In this document: positions 30,810-31,812 of the stretch, piece by piece | Layout: the number at the start of each line of letters is the position of its first letter | How positions within the stretch are numbered: position 1 is the stretch's first letter | DNA from: Paracoccaceae bacterium | GTDB taxonomy: Bacteria > Pseudomonadota > Alphaproteobacteria > Rhodobacterales > Rhodobacteraceae | Assembly (NCBI GenBank): GCA_018647275.1 | Contig: JABGTH010000290.1 | Span: forward strand, 1 to 31,812 | Direction of reading: 5' to 3' | Length of the DNA: 31,812 nucleotides | The notes under the pieces: generated by a model | What the model was told of the DNA's origin: nothing | What the model saw: the letters and a program-made list of their open reading frames with translations, nothing else | Databases searched by the model: none | Made by a program: the position numbers and the translations under genes

Positions 30810-31812
30810 TTAACCCCGCACCAAAGTCATTGTTGCATCATAAGGTCCCATGGGTGAAACAGTTGCTTTGATAAGATGCCCAAGCACGTCGATTTCGCAC
30901 GCGGTTCCAGCCTTCGCCATGTCCGTTTCAACAAAGGCATAGGCCAGATTTTGCCCAACGCGATAGCCCCATCCACCAGAGGTCACCGTACCAACAACAT
31001 TACCCTGAACCATCACCGAAGCTCCGCCATGTGCAGGTGCCACCGTGCTATCAAGTGTCAAAGTAACAAGCTGTTTGCGCGGCCCCTCAGCGTGCTGCTC
31101 CATCAAGGCATCTTTACCAACAAAACTGACCTTATCCATTTGCACAAAACGATCCAAGCCAGTTTCGAATGGATTGAATTCTGTGAGAATATCAGCCTTC
31201 CAATGCAGGTACCCTTTTTCAAGGCGCATGGATTCAACAGCCAACGCACCGAAGAGCTTCAACCCATGTGCATTGCCAGCATCACGCAGCGCAAGGTAGG
31301 CGGCATAGAGGGAAGCATTTGGAATATGAATTTCATAGGCCAACTCCCCTGAGAAACTAACGCCCATCACGGTAGCCGGTGAAAATCCGATGAAACATTC
31401 ACGCACTGATAGCCAAGGAAAACCCTCTTTGGACCAATCATCACGACTGACGGCACTTAGGACATCACGCGATTTTGGACCTGCGAGAACAAGGATAGTT
31501 TGATCATTGGTCAGCGATTTAATTTGCACATCTTCATCAGCGCCCAAATTCTTCATCAACCAATCCATGTCATGGGATTCGGATGCCGCCGCTGACCCAT
31601 ACCAGATACGATCAGGACCACGATCGGATGCGGGAATATTCGCAATCGTTGCCTCGGATTTCAGCATACCGTGTTCGTTCAACAGATAGGCCAAACCAAC
31701 CTTGCCCGCCTTCATTGGCAGACGTCCACAAATCATCCGATCAAGGAAGCTTTGTGCATCAGCCCCTGTAATTTCGTAGCGATTAAAACCATTAACCTCA
31801 CACAGGCCAACC
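30810..31812 (-). CDS. Dimethylglycine/sarcosine dehydrogenase-like FAD oxidoreductase, C-terminal part (GcvT domains)
   Basis: The visible 333 residues are the tetrahydrofolate-binding GcvT-type C-terminal half; the FAD-binding N-terminus lies beyond the window. Segments include GLCEVNGFNRYEITGADAQS at the edge, KVGLAYLLNEHGMLKSEATI, GVSFSGELAYEIHIP, AVESMRLEKGYLHWKADI and the ending SPMGPYDATMTLVRG. Such enzymes demethylate dimethylglycine, sarcosine or similar methylamines and pass the one-carbon unit to folate. Which substrate is used cannot be told from this half. A run of ten G lies directly after the stop codon. Confidence 0.85.
   Translation of the reverse strand, partial: VGLCEVNGFNRYEITGADAQSFLDRMICGRLPMKAGKVGLAYLLNEHGMLKSEATIANIPASDRGPDRIWYGSAAASESHDMDWLMKNLGADEDVQIKSLTNDQTILVLAGPKSRDVLSAVSRDDWSKEGFPWLSVRECFIGFSPATVMGVSFSGELAYEIHIPNASLYAAYLALRDAGNAHGLKLFGALAVESMRLEKGYLHWKADILTEFNPFETGLDRFVQMDKVSFVGKDALMEQHAEGPRKQLVTLTLDSTVAPAHGGASVMVQGNVVGTVTSGGWGYRVGQNLAYAFVETDMAKAGTACEIDVLGHLIKATVSPMGPYDATMTLVRG

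Noticed and set aside
1..31812. tRNA, rRNA, CRISPR arrays, insertion sequences and attachment sites
   Set aside because: None was recognised by eye: no transposase, integrase, regular spaced palindromic repeats or rRNA sequence. A tRNA scan was not possible.

Overview
The window looks like a Roseobacter-clade alphaproteobacterium (Rhodobacteraceae). The evidence is the ribosomal protein (r-protein) cluster, with an L22 N-terminus of the Rhodobacteraceae type, a LexA box of the alphaproteobacterial GTTC-N7-GTTC form, and an imuA-imuB-dnaE2 cassette. Moderate base composition and two heavily decayed pseudogenes fit marine or polar members such as Octadecabacter-like bacteria, but the genus is an inference.

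Layout. About 19 kb (positions 1214-19372) is the S10-spc-alpha r-protein cluster, almost all on the minus strand and so read right to left. It is cut by intrinsic terminators and by extra genes. Block 1 is rpsJ-rplC-rplD-rplW, ending in a terminator. Next comes an LpxL/HtrB-like acyltransferase, then rplB-rpsS-rplV-rpsC-rplP with a hairpin-rich leader, ending in a terminator. A 480 bp gap follows with a phased 11-nt repeat and a strong promoter. Block 3 is rpmC-rpsQ-rplN-rplX-rplE-rpsN-rpsH-rplF-rplR-rpsE-rpmD, ending in a terminator. A fatty-acid/sterol hydroxylase gene then sits head-on (plus strand). rplO follows with its own promoter and a terminator, then secY-adk. A dead dienelactone-hydrolase-like gene comes next. 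The last block is rpsM-rpsK-rpoA, a second gap with the same 11-nt repeat, rplQ and a terminator. Left of this is a DegP/HtrA protease that runs off the window.

Right of rpsJ, where tufA/fusA often lie, there is a GST, a polar amino acid ABC transporter (binding protein on minus; ATPase and permease on plus), a MATE transporter and a decayed lytic transglycosylase. Next is the SOS mutagenesis operon imuA-imuB-dnaE2 (minus) with promoter and LexA box. The window ends in the C-terminal part of a dimethylglycine/sarcosine dehydrogenase-like gene.

The r-protein genes, rpoA, secY and adk supply translation, transcription and protein export. ImuA, ImuB and DnaE2 form the damage-induced translesion mutasome. 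No wholly new multi-gene system was recognised. The strongest leads are regulatory: the two copies of the phased repeat, the division of the r-protein cluster by terminators with internal promoters, the rplB leader, and membrane-lipid genes embedded in the cluster. No rRNA, tRNA or CRISPR array was recognised by eye.
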